Assembly: GCF_000613185.1 (NCBI RefSeq)
Contig: NZ_CCBB010000003.1
Coordinates: forward strand, 1 to 64,000
Length of the DNA stretch: 64,000 nt
From: Mycolicibacterium cosmeticum
GTDB taxonomy: Bacteria > Actinomycetota > Actinomycetes > Mycobacteriales > Mycobacteriaceae
Direction of reading: 5' to 3'
Below are positions 34,535 to 42,974 of this stretch, piece by piece (position 1 is the first letter of the stretch; the number at the start of each line of letters is the position of its first letter). The position numbers were made by a program, and so were the translations under genes. The notes under the pieces were generated by a model. That model was not told the origin of the DNA. It made no database searches and saw only the letters and a program-made list of their open reading frames with translations.

Positions 34535-35662
34535 TTATCCGGTGCCGCCGACCGCTCCCGCCCTGGAGGACATCGCGTTCTCGTAGACCCATTCGTATTC
34601 TTGTGCCACACGCGGCCAGCTGTAGCGGCTGCGGGCCCGGGCCCGACCGGCCGCACCCATGCTCATTCGCGCAAAGGGCTGGGCCAGAAGCGTTTTGATG
34701 GCTGCGGCCAGCTCCCGGGGCCGCCCCGGCGCAATCAGCAGGCCCGTGACGTCGTCGATGACGGTGTCGGCGAGGGCGCCGGTGTCGTGGGCGATCAGCG
34801 GGATGCCGGCGGCCATCGCCTGGAGCACCGTCGAGTGATCGGTGCACAGGGCCGGCGTGCAGGTGGCGATATCGGCACGTTCGAGCCGGGCCAGTGCCTC
34901 GGCCGGGGTGAGCACCGCCATCTCGACGCGGTCCTGCACCCCGAGCGCGTGGGCCAGCTGCATGGCGGCGTCCAGGCGGTGTCGTTGGGGCGGTCGACCG
35001 ATGCCGAGGAAGTGCGCTTCCGGCACGACCGGCAGGGTCCGGATCACCGCCTCGAACCCGGGATCCAGGTCGTCGGAACCTGCCAGGCCGGCGATCAGGT
35101 GTCCGGGCCCGTGCGTCCGCGCCTCGGGCGGCAAGGACTGCTCGAACATCGTGACGTCGATGCCCCCGGCGATCACCGAGGTGCGGCGGCGTGACCGGCG
35201 CAGCCGGGCGACCGTCTCCAGTTCCTGGCTCGATCCGGTCGTGACCCAGGTGGCGGTTCGCGCCACCAGCGCCGCCAGCCGGGTCTGCGCGGGCTTGGCC
35301 ATGCCGACACGCGGGCCGAGCGGGGCGGTGCCGTGGAACGACTGGACGGTGGGCAGCCCGTGCCGGTCGGCGGCGAGCTGGGCGAAAAGCCCGATCGGCC
35401 AGGAGTGTGCCTGGACCACATCGGGGCGGTCCCGCTCCCAGGCGGTGTCCAGCTTGGCGGCGAGTTCGCTTGCGGCCCCGGTGATCGTGACGACTTCCGA
35501 TGCCGGCAGTCCCGGCGCGGCGGGGGCCTGCGACGCGTCGTCGCCGAGGCTGTACACGGTCACTTGATGGCCGGCCTGGCTGAGCAGCCCGGGCAACCAC
35601 CGGCCGTGCTCGGATGCCGCGCAGGACTGCCCGGTCGTACCGATCACCATTGCGATTTTCAA
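34535..35662 (-). CDS. Glycosyltransferase family 4-type protein
   Basis: The 375-aa product has a GT-B fold pattern: MKIAMVIGTTGQ at the start, DVVQAHSWPIG, and the C-terminal nucleotide-sugar motif EALARLERADIATCTPALCTDH, with AMAAGIPLIAHDTGALADTV replacing the classical EPFGLVxLEAMA stretch (here E is replaced in CTDHSTVLQAMAAG). A TTG start at 35662 with GGGGG upstream yields the family-typical N-terminus; ATG at 35650 lacks a ribosome site. Sugar donor and acceptor are unknown. Probably the end of a sugar/envelope gene block. Confidence 0.83.
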   Translation of the reverse strand: MKIAMVIGTTGQSCAASEHGRWLPGLLSQAGHQVTVYSLGDDASQAPAAPGLPASEVVTITGAASELAAKLDTAWERDRPDVVQAHSWPIGLFAQLAADRHGLPTVQSFHGTAPLGPRVGMAKPAQTRLAALVARTATWVTTGSSQELETVARLRRSRRRTSVIAGGIDVTMFEQSLPPEARTHGPGHLIAGLAGSDDLDPGFEAVIRTLPVVPEAHFLGIGRPPQRHRLDAAMQLAHALGVQDRVEMAVLTPAEALARLERADIATCTPALCTDHSTVLQAMAAGIPLIAHDTGALADTVIDDVTGLLIAPGRPRELAAAIKTLLAQPFARMSMGAAGRARARSRYSWPRVAQEYEWVYENAMSSRAGAVGGTG

Positions 35663-35807
35663 TGCGCCCCCTGAACCGCGCGTGCCTGAACACGAATTTG
35701 CTACCCGATCGCGAGGCGCGCGCAAACGCTGTCCGGTCAGCTCTTCGCATCGCGGTGAAGTGTTTCGCTGCGCGGACGATCGCCGCCATGCGGGCGCGGG
35801 GCGCGGG

Positions 35808-36260
35808 TCAGCGCGGGCGGATGCCGACGGCGGCCAACCCCAATCCGGCGACCGCAAGCCAGAAGGCGTAGGTCGCGGTCCACATCGGCGCCGTGACCGG
35901 CAGCTGTGTTGCGAGGGCGGCACGCAGCGCCCCGAAATGGGTTTTCCAATATGCGGCCGCCAGCAGGCAGGTGAGCACGAGGACCACCGCCCGCGCGGGC
36001 CATCCGGCGAGACGGCGGTCGCGCATCACCACCGCCAACACCACCGCCGCTGCCACGGCGACGAACAGCGCCGTCCAGCCCAGCAGCAGGGTCCGGTCGA
36101 CCACGCGCCGGCACACGTACAGCCCACCGCATTCGGGCAGCGGTCCCACCACGGTGTAGGCGCCGGCGACGAGGGAGCCGACCGCACACAGCGCCCCAGC
36201 CGCCCATGCCGCGCGTCGGAGCGCGGACGGCGCGCCCCCGGTGCTGCGGGCCTGGATCAC
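35808..36260 (-). CDS. Small polytopic membrane protein, unknown function
   Basis: This 150-aa protein has four hydrophobic segments (AAWAAGALCAVGSLVAGAY, LLLGWTALFVAVAAAVVLAVV, AVVLVLTCLLAAAYW, and ATYAFWLAVAGLGLAAVGI) and a Cys pair between helices one and two (ECGGLYVCRR). GTG at 36260 begins two bases after the HAD phosphatase stop, suggesting co-transcription. I do not recognise the family. Confidence 0.65.
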   Translation of the reverse strand: MIQARSTGGAPSALRRAAWAAGALCAVGSLVAGAYTVVGPLPECGGLYVCRRVVDRTLLLGWTALFVAVAAAVVLAVVMRDRRLAGWPARAVVLVLTCLLAAAYWKTHFGALRAALATQLPVTAPMWTATYAFWLAVAGLGLAAVGIRPR

Positions 36261-36262
36261 GC

Positions 36263-36973
36263 TCAGCAGGTTAGCGGGTCCGGCCTCACGGTGGCCGACA
36301 ACGCGGCGATGGGACTGGTGTCGAGGTTTGCCAACAGGTCGCGCGGGTCGTCGTAGATCACCTTGGCCCCGGCACAATCCAACTCGCAGGTGCCCACCCC
36401 GCCGCTGCGCAACCCGATGGTGACCACACCGGCGCGCCTGGCGGCCAACGCATCCCAGGTCGAATCGCCGACGAACACCGCGCACGACGCGTCGACGCCG
36501 GCCCGGTCCAGCGCCACGTGCACGATGCCGGGGTCGGGTTTGGCCATGTCGACGTCTCGCGAGGACGTCACCATGGAGATCACGTCGTCACAATCCAGTA
36601 CGCGCCGCAGCAGCATCAACTCGTCCTCGGGCGCCGACGTGACGAGCACGACATGCATGCCCAGGTCCGAAACCCGGTGCAGCAGATCGCGCGCACCGGG
36701 CAGCACCGTCAGCAACGAGGCCATCTCACGGTAGAACTGGCCGTGGTGATCCTTGAGCCGGTGCTGCATGGCCTCGTCGGCGCCCCGTGCCAGGGTGCGG
36801 ATCAAGGTGTCGCCGTCCATGCCGATACAGCGGTGCACCCGCCAGGCGGACACGGGCTGATCCTCGACCTCGAAGGCACGCACCCACGCGTGCACGTGCA
36901 CGTAATTGGAGTCCACGAGCGTGCCGTCGACGTCGAAGAGGACCGCAGGAACATCGGAAGAAGCCGGCCGCAT
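36263..36973 (-). CDS. HAD-superfamily hydrolase (phosphoglycolate-phosphatase-like)
   Basis: The 236-aa protein contains the HAD motifs: DVDGTLVDSN (nucleophile Asp and general acid), VLVTSAPEDE (motif II), KPDPGIV (motif III Lys) and VFVGDSTWDALAARRAG (motif IV), with a helical cap between residues 25 and 90. It would dephosphorylate a small phosphorylated metabolite. It sits between an epimerase and a membrane protein on the same strand, in a sugar-metabolism neighbourhood. Confidence 0.88.
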   Translation of the reverse strand: MRPASSDVPAVLFDVDGTLVDSNYVHVHAWVRAFEVEDQPVSAWRVHRCIGMDGDTLIRTLARGADEAMQHRLKDHHGQFYREMASLLTVLPGARDLLHRVSDLGMHVVLVTSAPEDELMLLRRVLDCDDVISMVTSSRDVDMAKPDPGIVHVALDRAGVDASCAVFVGDSTWDALAARRAGVVTIGLRSGGVGTCELDCAGAKVIYDDPRDLLANLDTSPIAALSATVRPDPLTC

Positions 36974-37053
36974 CGTCTACTCCTCTTGTCACGTCGAAGT
37001 GTTCGAGGCATACCCGATGCCCGGCTGGGGCAAACTGGACGACAGACTGGCGC

Positions 37054-38094
37054 TCAGCGCACCGCGGGACGAAGCGGGGCGACGGCGAAATCGGTGATCC
37101 CGTCGGCGGGATCGACCGCCGCGCGGAACCCCAGCCGGGCGGCGGCCCGGCCGGGATCGGCGACGATGTGCCGGACGTCACCGCTGCGGTAGCGGCCGGT
37201 GATCTCCGGTTCGCCACGCCCGCGCGCTGCGCACAACCATTCGGCCACTTCCCGAATGGCCACCGGCCGCCCGGAACAGACGTTGAACGCCTCGAACCCG
37301 CCCGACTCGGCGGCGATGGCCGCGAGATTGGCGGCGGCGATGTCGTCGACGTGGACGAAATCGCGCATCTGCCCGCCGTCTTCGTAGACCTGCGGCAGCG
37401 TCCCCGCCTCCAGCGCCGACCGGAAGATCGCCGCCACACCCGAGTAGGGCGTGTCGCGCGGCATGCCGGGCCCGTACACGTTGTGGTAGCGCAGCGCGAC
37501 GACCGACGCGCCCGTCGCCTCGGCCCAGGCCAGTGCGTAATGCTCCTGTGCCGCTTTGCTTGCCGCGTACAAACTGCGCGGACGCACCGGTTGATCCTCG
37601 TCGACCAGGCGCCACCGCAGCGGCTCACCGCCCAGCGGGCAGCGGTGTTCGAAGACCCCTCGATCCAGATCGGCCTTGGTGCGCGGCAGCGGGTCGACGG
37701 GCCCGTGAACATCGCAGTCGTACCGCCCCTGCCCGTACACCACCATCGACGACGCCAAAATCAGTCTGCGACAGCCGGTGGCATACATCTGGGCGAGCAG
37801 AACCGCGGTGGCGTAATCGTTGTTGGCCGCGTAGGCCGGCGCGTCGGCGGCGTCCACGCCGGCTCCGACGACCGCCGCCTGATGGCAGACCACGTCGACC
37901 CCGCGCAGCAGCGCGGCCAGTCCGTCGGCGTCGCGCAGGTCGAGGCGTGTGCAATCGTGCGGTACCTCGGCGCCGGGACCGTGCGCCGCGGTCAGCATGG
38001 CATCCACGGCCACCACCTCGTGCCCCGCGGCCCGCAACGCACCGGCGATGCGGCCACCGATGAACCCCGCGGCGCCGGTCAGCAGAACCCTCAT
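37054..38094 (-). CDS. NAD-dependent epimerase/dehydratase
   Basis: The 346-aa extended SDR has TGAAGFIGGRIAGAL (NAD-binding), the catalytic Ser pair in LASSMVVYG, and active-site SLYAASKAAQEHY (YxxxK replaced as Y-A-A-S-K, canonical). VALRYHNVYGPGMP and MRDFVHVDDIAAAN are sugar-epimerase signatures, so UDP/GDP-sugar is likely. The protein carries an extra Cys/charged loop after the Ser motif. It starts four bases after the histidine kinase stop, so the two-component genes, this gene and the HAD gene may form one transcript. Confidence 0.88.
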   Translation of the reverse strand: MRVLLTGAAGFIGGRIAGALRAAGHEVVAVDAMLTAAHGPGAEVPHDCTRLDLRDADGLAALLRGVDVVCHQAAVVGAGVDAADAPAYAANNDYATAVLLAQMYATGCRRLILASSMVVYGQGRYDCDVHGPVDPLPRTKADLDRGVFEHRCPLGGEPLRWRLVDEDQPVRPRSLYAASKAAQEHYALAWAEATGASVVALRYHNVYGPGMPRDTPYSGVAAIFRSALEAGTLPQVYEDGGQMRDFVHVDDIAAANLAAIAAESGGFEAFNVCSGRPVAIREVAEWLCAARGRGEPEITGRYRSGDVRHIVADPGRAAARLGFRAAVDPADGITDFAVAPLRPAVR

Positions 38095-38098
38095 CGGC

Positions 38099-39127
38099 TC
38101 AGATCTCCTCGGCCAGCGGCAGGCGCACCTCGAACCGGGCGCCCGTTCCCAGGTTGTGCGCCGACAACGTTCCCCGGTGGGCCTGCACCAAACCCGCCGC
38201 GATCGCCAATCCCAGCCCGGATCCACTGGGTAGCGACGAATCAGCGCGGGGCACACGGCCATTGGAGCCACGGTAGGCAATGTCGAAAACTCTGGGCAGG
38301 TCGGTCTCGTCGATGCCCACACCGGTGTCGTCGACGCGGGCCCACGCACCGAGGTCGTCGCGACCGGCCGTCAGCTCCACCCGCCCGCCCTCGGGGGTGT
38401 GCGCGATGGCGTTGGCGACGAGGTTGGACAGCACCCGCACCAGGGCCCGCCCGCTGCCGACGACGTGCACCGGCTGCGACGGCAAGCTGGCACGCAAGTG
38501 CACTCCGGCGCGTTCGGCCGCTATCCGGTGTGCGGCCACCACGTCGTCCACCACCTCGTCCAGGGCGACGGTGTCCAGCGCCGGTTGCACCGCGCCCGCG
38601 TTGATCTTCGACATCTCGAAGAGGTCGTCGACCATCTCCGAGAGTCGAATCGATTCCTGCTCTATGTGTTTGGCGTGTTCGCGGGTTTCGGCGCCGTCGA
38701 CCAGGCCGTCGGCGATGGCTTCGGCAACCGCCCGGATCCCGGCCAGCGGTGTCCTCAGGTCGTGGCTGACGAAGGCCACCAACCGGCGCCGGGACTGTTC
38801 GGCGGCCCGCTCGGAATCGCGGATCTCCTGCTCCCACACGGTGCGGCGGGCCTGGTACCGGGCCAGCATGACCGCGGCCGGGATGGTGACCACCGAGACG
38901 ATCACCAGGACGACCGCGGTGCGTTCGAAGGTCTCGGTGATCATGAAACCGCTGGCGCCCAGGACACCGGTGAAGGTGGCCAGCGTCGGAATGAGAACCA
39001 ACGCCACCATGCTGACCGCCAGCGACCAGGAGCGCGCCAACCTGATGGTGAGCGCGCCGGCGATGACGACCGGCACTGAACACGCCAGCGCCCACCCCAC
39101 GATCTCCCACACGTCGGTGGCCGGCAT
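38099..39127 (-). CDS. Membrane sensor histidine kinase
   Basis: The 342-aa kinase has three or more N-terminal hydrophobic segments (about residues 10-90) with almost no extracytoplasmic loop, a coiled linker, HisKA (FVSHDLRTPLAG, phospho-acceptor His122) and HATPase (NLVANAIAHTPEGG, DDTGVGI, GSGLGLAI). No clear HAMP is seen. The response regulator starts just upstream (4 bp gap). The pair is divergent from the GT2 operon, which is the natural regulatory target. Confidence 0.9.
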   Translation of the reverse strand: MPATDVWEIVGWALACSVPVVIAGALTIRLARSWSLAVSMVALVLIPTLATFTGVLGASGFMITETFERTAVVLVIVSVVTIPAAVMLARYQARRTVWEQEIRDSERAAEQSRRRLVAFVSHDLRTPLAGIRAVAEAIADGLVDGAETREHAKHIEQESIRLSEMVDDLFEMSKINAGAVQPALDTVALDEVVDDVVAAHRIAAERAGVHLRASLPSQPVHVVGSGRALVRVLSNLVANAIAHTPEGGRVELTAGRDDLGAWARVDDTGVGIDETDLPRVFDIAYRGSNGRVPRADSSLPSGSGLGLAIAAGLVQAHRGTLSAHNLGTGARFEVRLPLAEEI

Positions 39128-39130
39128 CGG

Positions 39131-39823
39131 CTAGTTCTCCCCGCTGATGTGTTCGGCGGTGCCCCAGAGATATCCCCGCCCCCAGACGGTCTGGATGCGG
39201 TGGTGGGCGCCGAGCTTGGCGCGCAACCGCTTGATGTGCACCGTGACGGTCGACATGTCCCCGAAGTCCCACTGCCACACCAGCTTCAGCAGTTGATCGC
39301 GGGAGTGCACCGTATCGGGATGCGACAGGAAGAAGGTCAGCAGATCGAACTCCCGCGCGGTCAAGCTGACCGGTCTGCCGTCCGCCGTCACGGTCCGCGC
39401 GGCGGTGTTCAGCCGCAGCCCCGCACAGTGCAATTCGGCGGGGAGTTCCGCCGGCGGCGGGGTGCGGCGCAACACCGATCGAACCCGCAGCGCCAGCTCA
39501 CGCGGGCTGAACGGCTTGGTGAGATAGTCGTCGGCGCCCGCTTCCAGACCGGCGATGCGGTCATCCTCCTCACCGAGCGCGGTCAGCATGATCACCGGCA
39601 TGCCGTAGTCGTCGCCGCGGCGCAGGCTGCGGCACAAGGTCAGACCGTCGGGGCCGGGCATCATCACATCGAGGATCGCCAGGTCGATGTGCAGGGATTG
39701 CAGCAACCGCAAAGCCTCTGCACCGTCCCCGGCCGCCGCCACCACGTGGCCGTCCCGTTCCAGATAGCGGCGCACCACGTCCCGGACCACGGGGTCGTCG
39801 TCGGCGATGAGTACCCTCGTCAC
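39131..39823 (-). CDS. OmpR-family response regulator
   Basis: The 230-aa protein has a REC domain (IADDDPVVR, phospho-acceptor Asp52 in LAILDVMMPG, LTALGEEDD, Lys in YLTKPF) and a C-terminal winged helix (LTAREFDLLTFFLSHP, TVTVHIKRLRAKLG, GRGYLW). It is co-transcribed with the histidine kinase and epimerase and divergent from the GT2 operon, with only about 100 bp between. Confidence 0.93.
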   Translation of the reverse strand: MTRVLIADDDPVVRDVVRRYLERDGHVVAAAGDGAEALRLLQSLHIDLAILDVMMPGPDGLTLCRSLRRGDDYGMPVIMLTALGEEDDRIAGLEAGADDYLTKPFSPRELALRVRSVLRRTPPPAELPAELHCAGLRLNTAARTVTADGRPVSLTAREFDLLTFFLSHPDTVHSRDQLLKLVWQWDFGDMSTVTVHIKRLRAKLGAHHRIQTVWGRGYLWGTAEHISGEN

Positions 39824-39890
39824 CCCCGTGACACTACTGCGCCGACGTCGCGACCTGCAGCGATGTCACGGACTCGTCATTATTGCGCCC

Positions 39891-39919
39891 TTTCCATGCC
39901 CCTGCGGCAGGCATACGTT
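39891..39919 (+). promoter_or_regulatory. Promoter of GT2 operon, probably giving leaderless mRNA
   Basis: TTTCCA (39891-39896), a 17-bp spacer and TACGTT (39914-39919) lie so that the ATG of the GT2 gene is seven bases after the -10. No ribosome binding site precedes this ATG, which supports a leaderless transcript. Confidence 0.5.
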
Positions 39920-39926
39920 CGATGGC

Positions 39927-40583
39927 ATGCGGCAATCCAGGGTGACGGTGGTGCTGCCTTGTCTGAACGAGGCGGCATCACTTCCCGGCGTGCTGGCGGC
40001 CGTCCCGCCCGGTTACCGCCCGCTGGTCGTCGACAACAACAGCACCGACGGCACCGCCGAGGTGGCCCGTGCCCACGCGGCCGAGGTCGTGCACGAGCGC
40101 AGGTCCGGCTACGGGGCCGCGGTGCACGCCGGGGTGCTGGCAGCCGACAGCCCGATCGTCGCAGTCCTGGACGCCGATGGATCGCTGGATCCCGCGGCAC
40201 TGCCGGCGTTGGTGACCGAACTGGACAACGGTGCCGACCTGGTGGTCGGACGGCGCCGCCCGACACCGGGTACCCACTGGCCGTGGCACGCCCGGCTGGG
40301 AACCGCGGCGGTGTGTTGGCGGCTGCGCCACCGCCACGGCCTGCCGGTACACGACATCGCGCCCATCCGGGTGGCCCGCCGGGATGCCCTGCTGGCGCTG
40401 GGGATTGCCGACCGACGATCCGGGTATCCGCTGGAGTTGTTGGTGCTGGCAGCGCGCAATGGTTGGCGCGTAGTGGAACGCGATGTCAGCTATCGGTCGC
40501 GCACCGGCGGCCGGTCGAAGGTCAGCGGATCACTGCGTGGCAGCATCACCGCGGCGGTGGATTTCTGGCGGGCCATCACATGA
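39927..40583 (+). CDS. Family 2 glycosyltransferase
   Basis: The 218-aa GT-A enzyme has VVLPCLNEAASL, VVDNNSTDGTAEVA (donor-binding), VLDADGSLDP (metal-binding DxD) and VERDVSYRSRTGGRSKVSGS near the end, as in dolichyl/polyprenyl-phosphate sugar synthases but without C-terminal membrane helices. It is the first gene of a five-gene operon with overlapping reading frames. The product may be a glycolipid or a cofactor sugar; context suggests a specialised pathway. Confidence 0.88.
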   Translation: MRQSRVTVVLPCLNEAASLPGVLAAVPPGYRPLVVDNNSTDGTAEVARAHAAEVVHERRSGYGAAVHAGVLAADSPIVAVLDADGSLDPAALPALVTELDNGADLVVGRRRPTPGTHWPWHARLGTAAVCWRLRHRHGLPVHDIAPIRVARRDALLALGIADRRSGYPLELLVLAARNGWRVVERDVSYRSRTGGRSKVSGSLRGSITAAVDFWRAIT

Positions 40584-41248
40584 GGGCGCCGTGGCCGGTG
40601 AACATCGTCGTGGTGGCCAAGGCACCGGTTCCCGGTATGGCCAAGACCCGGCTGGCGGCGACCATCGGCGCCGAATTGGCAGCCGATTTCGCGGCGGCCG
40701 CCCTGCTGGACACCCTCGACGCGGTGGCCGCCACCCCGGTGTCGGCCCGCACCGTCGTACTCACCGGTGATCTGCGCCGGGCCAGCGCCGCCGCCGAAAT
40801 CCGGGAGCGATTGCAGGCCTTCACCGTCATCGGCCAGCGCGGCGCCGACTTCGCCGCCCGCCTGGCCAACGCCCACCGAGACGCGTCCCGCGCCGGATAT
40901 CCGGTGCTGCAGATCGGCATGGACACCCCTCAGGTGAGTGCCGCACTGCTGGCCGAGTGCGCGCAGGCGCTGCTCGGTGCCGAGGCGGTCCTGGGCCCCG
41001 CCGACGACGGCGGCTGGTGGGCACTCGGGCTGTCCGACGCATCCGAGCCTGACTGGTTGGCGACCGTGCCGATGTCCCGGCCGGATACCGGCGCGCACAC
41101 CCTTCGCGCCCTGCGCGGCCGTGGACTGGATGTCCGCCTACTGGCGACGCTGGCGGACGTGGACACCGTCCACGACGTGGAACCGGTTCGGCGCCAGTGT
41201 GACCCTGCCAGCCGGTTTGGCCGTGCGGCAAGCGCTTTGGAGGTCTGA
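40580..41248 (+). CDS. TIGR04282/DUF2064-family transferase (CofC-like)
   Basis: The 222-aa protein shows VNIVVVAKAPVPGMAKTRL at the N-terminus, LQIGMDTPQVS and LGPADDGGWWALGL, the pattern of the nucleotidyl/glycosyl-transferase-like family DUF2064 (TIGR04282, found beside radical-SAM and arsenosugar-type genes in other bacteria). The start overlaps the GT2 stop (ATGA). Exact chemistry is unknown; the fold is that of CofC/GT-A nucleotidyltransferases. Confidence 0.87.
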   Translation: MRAPWPVNIVVVAKAPVPGMAKTRLAATIGAELAADFAAAALLDTLDAVAATPVSARTVVLTGDLRRASAAAEIRERLQAFTVIGQRGADFAARLANAHRDASRAGYPVLQIGMDTPQVSAALLAECAQALLGAEAVLGPADDGGWWALGLSDASEPDWLATVPMSRPDTGAHTLRALRGRGLDVRLLATLADVDTVHDVEPVRRQCDPASRFGRAASALEV

Positions 41249-41877
41249 TGTTCGGTAACCTCTACGACCGCGCGCTCACCGGAGAGCGCTGCTGGATCCG
41301 GCACACCGACGGAACCGTGCATCGTCTGCCGGTACACAACTGGCTGGGTGGTCGGCATGCCGACGTGCGTTTCGACCGGGCGGTGCTGGACCGCTGCGAC
41401 GGACCCACGATCGACCTGGGGTGCGGGCCGGGGCGGCTGGTCGCCGACCTGATCCGCCGTGGCATTCCCGCCCTCGGTGTGGACGTGTCGGCGACGGCGG
41501 TGGAATTGGCCCGGCGCAGCGGCGCACCGGCATTGCTGCGTGATGTCTTCGGCCCCCTTCCCGGCGCAGGACGGTGGCAGACGGTGGTGCTCGCGGACGG
41601 CAACATCGGGCTCGGCGGTGACCCGGTCAGGATTCTGCGGCGTGCCAGGGACCTGCTGAGTCACGGCGGGTGCTGCCTCGCCGAATTCGACTCGGCGCCA
41701 GGCGGAATACGCCACCAATGGGTGCGGTTGGAGTCACCCCGCACGATCGGCCCGTGGTTCCGTTGGGCGACAGTGGGATTCGACAATGCTGCGCGCGTCG
41801 CGGGGGAGGCCGGTCTGGCCATCACCGGGATTCATCCGATCGGTGAGCGGATGCTGGCCAGCCTGGCTCCGCGATGA
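41248..41877 (+). CDS. Class I SAM-dependent methyltransferase of the GT2 operon
   Basis: The 209-aa protein begins at the last base of the preceding stop (TGATG). It has IDLGCGPGRLVADL (SAM motif I, about residues 54-67), LGVDVSATAVELA and VVLADGNIGLGGDPVRIL with a Gly-rich segment in the substrate region. Methylation of the glycosyl product or an intermediate is the likely role. The pairing with DUF2064 and a GT2 recurs in actinobacteria as I recall, but the end product is not established. Confidence 0.85.
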   Translation: MFGNLYDRALTGERCWIRHTDGTVHRLPVHNWLGGRHADVRFDRAVLDRCDGPTIDLGCGPGRLVADLIRRGIPALGVDVSATAVELARRSGAPALLRDVFGPLPGAGRWQTVVLADGNIGLGGDPVRILRRARDLLSHGGCCLAEFDSAPGGIRHQWVRLESPRTIGPWFRWATVGFDNAARVAGEAGLAITGIHPIGERMLASLAPR

Positions 41878-42974
41878 CCGGCGTGCGGGGGACCGCGGTG
41901 ACCGCACGCGTCGGTATCGCGTTGGGTGTGGCCATCGCGGTGTGCTTCGGCACCGGACTGATCAGCCACCTGATCCAGCATCCGGTGCCCTGGTTCTCCT
42001 GGCCGACGAGGCCGGTCTGGCTGTACCGGTTCACCCAGGGCGCTCACGTCATCGCCGGCATCGCGGCTATCCCGCTGGCCATCGTCAAACTGTGGTCGGT
42101 GTGGCCGAAACTGTTCGAGCGTCCGGTGATCGGAGGTCTCACCCGCCAACTCGAGCGGCTGTCGATCCTGGTGCTGGTGGGATCGGTGCTGTTCGAGTTG
42201 TCCACCGGCCTGCTGAACATCGCCCAGTGGTACGTGTTCGGGTTCTTCTTCACCACCAGCCACTATGCGGTGGCCTATCTGGCGGCCGGGGCGGTGCTGG
42301 TACACGTCGCGGTCAAACTGCCGGTCATCCGCCGCGCGCTCGGTGATCGGATCGACGACGTGGCCGCCGGCGGCACCGTCGGGCCGACCCGGCGCACCGT
42401 GTTGCGGGGCACCTGGCTGGCGGTCGGCGTGGCGACGGTGGTCACCGCCGGGCAGACGATTCCGCTGCTGCGGCAGGTGTCGGTGCTGGCGCCCCGGTCC
42501 GGGGCGGGGCCGCAGGGGCTTCCGGTCAATCGCACCGCGATCGCGGCCGGTGTCCTGCGCCGGGCCTACGCTCCCGATTACCGGCTGACCGTCGTCGACG
42601 GGGCGGTGACCCGGTCGTTCACGCTGGCCGAACTGACCGCACTGCCGCAGGTGACGCACCGGCTGCCGATCGCATGTGTCGAGGGCTGGAGCGCGGATGC
42701 CGACTGGACCGGTGTCGTGCTGGCCGACCTGCTGGCGGCGGCCGGTGCAGGTCTGGACCGGGAGCTGCGGATGGTGTCCCTGGAACCTCCCGGCCCCTAC
42801 TCGAGAACCGTGCTGCCTGCCGCGCATGCGCGCGATCGGATGACCTTGATTGCGTTGCGGCTCAACGGCGAACCGTTGCACGCCGACCACGGCTATCCGT
42901 GCCGGCTCATCGCACCGTCGCGTCCCGGGGTACTGCAGACCAAGTGGCTCAGCCGGATCGAGGTGATTCCGTGA
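41874..42974 (+). CDS. Membrane cytochrome-like protein fused to a molybdopterin sulfite-oxidase-type domain
   Basis: The 366-aa protein has four N-terminal hydrophobic helices with candidate haem-b histidines (His58, His130, His144). A fifth helix follows, preceded by Arg173-Arg174 (TRRTVLRGTWLAVGVA), and then a molybdopterin domain with the putative Mo-ligand Cys268 in LPIACVEGWS. The Arg pair before helix five resembles an internal Tat signal, as described for actinobacterial dual Sec/Tat membrane proteins. It is ATGA-coupled to the methyltransferase. The reaction is unknown, probably a redox step outside the membrane. Confidence 0.85.
   Translation: MTGVRGTAVTARVGIALGVAIAVCFGTGLISHLIQHPVPWFSWPTRPVWLYRFTQGAHVIAGIAAIPLAIVKLWSVWPKLFERPVIGGLTRQLERLSILVLVGSVLFELSTGLLNIAQWYVFGFFFTTSHYAVAYLAAGAVLVHVAVKLPVIRRALGDRIDDVAAGGTVGPTRRTVLRGTWLAVGVATVVTAGQTIPLLRQVSVLAPRSGAGPQGLPVNRTAIAAGVLRRAYAPDYRLTVVDGAVTRSFTLAELTALPQVTHRLPIACVEGWSADADWTGVVLADLLAAAGAGLDRELRMVSLEPPGPYSRTVLPAAHARDRMTLIALRLNGEPLHADHGYPCRLIAPSRPGVLQTKWLSRIEVIP

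Noticed and set aside
39149..41248. A long 699-codon plus-strand frame
   Set aside because: Only its last third (from 40580) is a real gene; the rest is antisense to the response regulator and out of frame with the GT2 gene.
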